Positions 62,416 to 64,000 of a stretch of DNA of 64,000 nucleotides are shown in pieces. Every line of letters begins with the position of its first letter. The stretch's first letter is position 1. The translations under genes and the position numbers were made by a program. Source of the DNA: DASSFG01 sp035550375 (GTDB taxonomy: Bacteria > Planctomycetota > Planctomycetia > Pirellulales > JAICIG01); contig DASZPH010000061.1 of the NCBI GenBank assembly GCA_035550375.1, positions 115,114 through 179,113 of the forward strand. Direction: 5' to 3'. The notes below the pieces were generated by a model. That model was not told the DNA's origin. It did not search any database and saw nothing but the letters and a program-made list of their open reading frames with translations.

Positions 62416-62955
62416 CTAGCTTGCCGCTGCCGGCCTGATCGACGGCACTGCTGGTAGTCCCTTCAAGCCGCTCGCCACGTCGCTGCCGTTCACCTTGCTG
62501 TAGACGCCCATCGTCAACGCGACGGTCGAATGCCGGGCGAGCTGCTGCGCGACACGCGGGTGAACGTTGGCTCGCGCGAGCGCCGTCACGAACTACACCC
62601 GCAAGCCGTGGAAGTCGAAGAAGCCATCGCTGGTCTTGTCGATCTTCGCGGCCTTCAAATCCACTTGCAGCATCTCGGCTGCCTTCTTCCACCAGTAACC
62701 GGGCCACAGTTTGCCGCTCTTATCGCAGAGCCACGGGGCCAGCGTCTTCGCCAGGTCGCGCGGCAACGGCTGCCGAGCCTCTTTGCGGTTCTTGGCGTCA
62801 ATTGCCCGGAGAACAATGTACGGGTAATCCCCCTCCAGCTTGAAGTCAGCAGCCTCCAAGCTGGCAAGCTCCTGCGCTCGCAGACCGGTACCCCGGTTCC
62901 GTCCCCTTCGCAATTGCGACGCGTGCGGGACAAGCGGATCAGGTTGGCCGCTCAC
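62416..62955 (-). pseudogene. Tyrosine recombinase/integrase remnant with in-frame TAG
   Basis: The minus strand encodes the C-terminal catalytic half of a phage-type integrase. TGLRAQELASLEAADF carries the first arginine, FDFHGLR the HxxR box, and QQLARHSTVAL with TMGVYSKV the last histidine and the nucleophilic tyrosine. A TAG at 62593-62595 interrupts the frame directly after HGLRV; the same frame continues to a TAG at 62416. The N-terminal arm-binding and core-binding part is absent. The gene points toward tRNA-Cys, the usual layout of an island inserted at a tRNA 3' end. Confidence 0.85.
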
Positions 62956-63112
62956 TGCGTGAGGGAGCGCAGGGTCGTAGGCCCCTAGACCGGGAGGGAT
63001 TCAGTGGGACGGGGAGCCGGGCTGTGAACTGGGTCTTGCGACCGGCCCTCTTGTTGGTTAGCTTGGCCTTTTTGTCGTTCAGGCCGACGCGGAGCCGTGG
63101 GTTGGCCTTTTG

Positions 63113-63185
<73 letters not shown>

Positions 63186-63273
63186 CTAACTTACGACGAT
63201 GGCCAGATAGCCGTCCCTCAAGTTTCCCCCAATTGAGAGAACAGTCACGGACGACAGGTTGTGAAAGGCGTTC

Positions 63274-63417
63274 TTGGATGACCAGATAGCCGCGATCGAG
63301 CGTGCCCGCAGGCAAGCTGACGAAATGGCACGGGTCCACGCCGATTACCACTGGGTCGATACGGACCTTGTCACGGAATGGCTCAAGCGACGACTCCTTC
63401 AGCCACGGCGACCTTAA
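63274..63417 (+). CDS. Possible small ORF (47 residues), TTG start
   Basis: A TTG at 63274 has AAAGG five bases upstream. The product (DDQIAAIERARRQADEMARV, then HADYHWVDTDLVTEWLKRRL) is helical and has coding-like codon use. Its end overlaps the convergent integrase remnant by 35 bases. It may be the tail of a lost cargo gene. No family is recognised. Confidence 0.3.
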   Translation: MDDQIAAIERARRQADEMARVHADYHWVDTDLVTEWLKRRLLQPRRP

Positions 63418-63830
63418 CGTCGGGCACGAAAATGTTGGCTACGGCCGGCTTGAGGCGGTCGACCATGTTGACGTAGAGCTTGGTCGTCTCAAGCGACTTA
63501 TGCTGCATCAGCTTTTGCAGCGTGAACAGGTCCATCCCGGCGGCGTTCATCGTGGCGAACCCGCGGCGAAGATCGTGTAACCCGAAACGGTCTTGCCGGC
63601 CGGTTTCACTTTGGCAGCGTCTTGCAGCCGGTGGAACTGCACCCACAGCGTCCGCTGGTCGTAATCCCAGGGGAACACGGTATCCGAGAAGCTGCCCACC
63701 AGCTTGCGTAGGTGATCGACCACGACGGGATGGAGGGGCACCAAAGCGTCACGCTTTCCCTTATTGTCTTCGGCGTGGCTCAGCGCCGTGCCAGCAGGAA
63801 CGCGTTTGATGATGGCTGGAGGTTTGACCC
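63383..63830 (-). pseudogene. Second tyrosine integrase remnant, frameshifted and truncated
   Basis: The minus strand first reads VPLHPVVVDHLRKLVGSFSD and VFPWDYDQRTLWVQFHRLQD in one frame. After a one-base slip near 63590 it continues in another frame as FGLHDLRRGFATMNAAGMDL (HxxR) and FTLQKLMQHKSLETTKLYVN (His and Tyr). It lacks the N-terminal half, and the frame loses integrase character at about 63830, where IS-derived sequence begins. It points toward tRNA-Phe, 200 bases away. Confidence 0.82.
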
Positions 63831-63870
63831 GAAAACTCGACGGTTCATACCCCCATCTCAGGGTAACCGG

Positions 63871-64000
63871 TCACAGCCTGGGGAGCAGAGACGGGACGTT
63901 TTGGCCAGCGAAATGAGCGGTGACGGCTTGGGTGACGAAGTCCAAGGCGCTACGGTTTTGCTGGCGGCAGGTTTCAATGGCGGTAAGCATCGTTTCCACG
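63871..64000 (-). mobile_element. IS66-like transposase, C-terminal end (runs off right edge)
   Basis: Forty-two residues are visible before a TGA at 63871-63873: VETMLTAIETCRQQNRSALD and FVTQAVTAHFAGQNVPSLL. The ETCRQQ...LDFVT...SLLP ending resembles the C-terminus of IS66-family transposases; I recall this family but did not search. The bases from about 63831 to 63870 are probably the element's end, next to the truncated integrase. Confidence 0.55.

Noticed and set aside
62234..62707. Minus-strand frame of 157 codons
   Set aside because: It is antisense to tRNA-Cys (WWESNPRWRICNPLP artefact) and out of frame with the integrase remnant.

Overview
The window looks like a chromosomal segment of a GC-rich planctomycete, probably of the Pirellulales. 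The evidence is a set of family-level signatures: Ser/Thr kinases fused to WD40 propellers and paired with ECF sigma factors, secreted DUF4214 and beta-helix proteins with an N-terminal LExRxLL motif, a DUF1570 HEATH-motif protein, PQQ-propeller and Asp-box secreted proteins, a Tat-exported Gfo/Idh/MocA oxidoreductase, an LpxK gene (so lipid A), and a tRNA-Ile/tRNA-Ala pair outside any rRNA operon. Spacing is loose, strands change often, and many products carry signal peptides or lipoboxes. These assignments come from reading motifs; no database search was run.

Layout. 1-2.0 kb: the N-terminus of a secreted protein, tRNA-Ile and tRNA-Ala, and a Cys-rich lipoprotein. 2.4-7.1 kb: an MdtA/MdtB-type RND efflux pair. 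7.4-13.97 kb: a secreted cyclophilin with SdrD-like repeats and DUF4214, a protein of unknown function, a PQQ propeller, a HEAT-repeat protein and a MORN-like repeat protein. 14.2-21.2 kb: aquaporin, di-haem cytochrome c peroxidase, LpxK, isocitrate dehydrogenase and a POT peptide transporter. 21.4-29.6 kb: a glycine-zipper lipoprotein, an Asp-box protein, free methionine sulfoxide reductase, RNase R, CobO, a Gly-rich TPR protein and a Gfo/Idh/MocA protein. 29.8-34.5 kb: rpmI-rplT-pheS-pheT and an M48 protease.

34.6-38.5 kb: a kinase-WD40 protein with an N-terminal zinc anti-sigma-like HxxxCxxC motif, divergent from an ECF sigma gene. 38.7-44.3 kb: a giant secreted beta-helix/DUF4214 protein and small secreted or membrane proteins. 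44.4-55.0 kb is the most interesting part: PspA and a rhomboid protease (minus strand) face a plus-strand run of a pseudokinase-kinase with a PspA-like coiled coil and WD40 propeller, a double-WD40 lipoprotein, and an ECF sigma factor. I propose this as an envelope-stress signalling module. The lipoprotein and sigma factor look fused in one reading frame, but the sequence shows a one-base frameshift and two separate genes.

55.0-61.8 kb: a DUF2156 acyltransferase-like protein, modABC, an ABC-2 permease and a DUF1570 protein. 62.2-64 kb is a mobile-element graveyard: tRNA-Cys and tRNA-Phe are each followed by a decayed tyrosine integrase pointing back at the tRNA, and an IS66-like transposase runs off the right edge. 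A palindromic repeat of about 61-69 bp occurs four times (16.2, 43.6, 43.7 and 61.8 kb). No CRISPR array or rRNA gene was seen.
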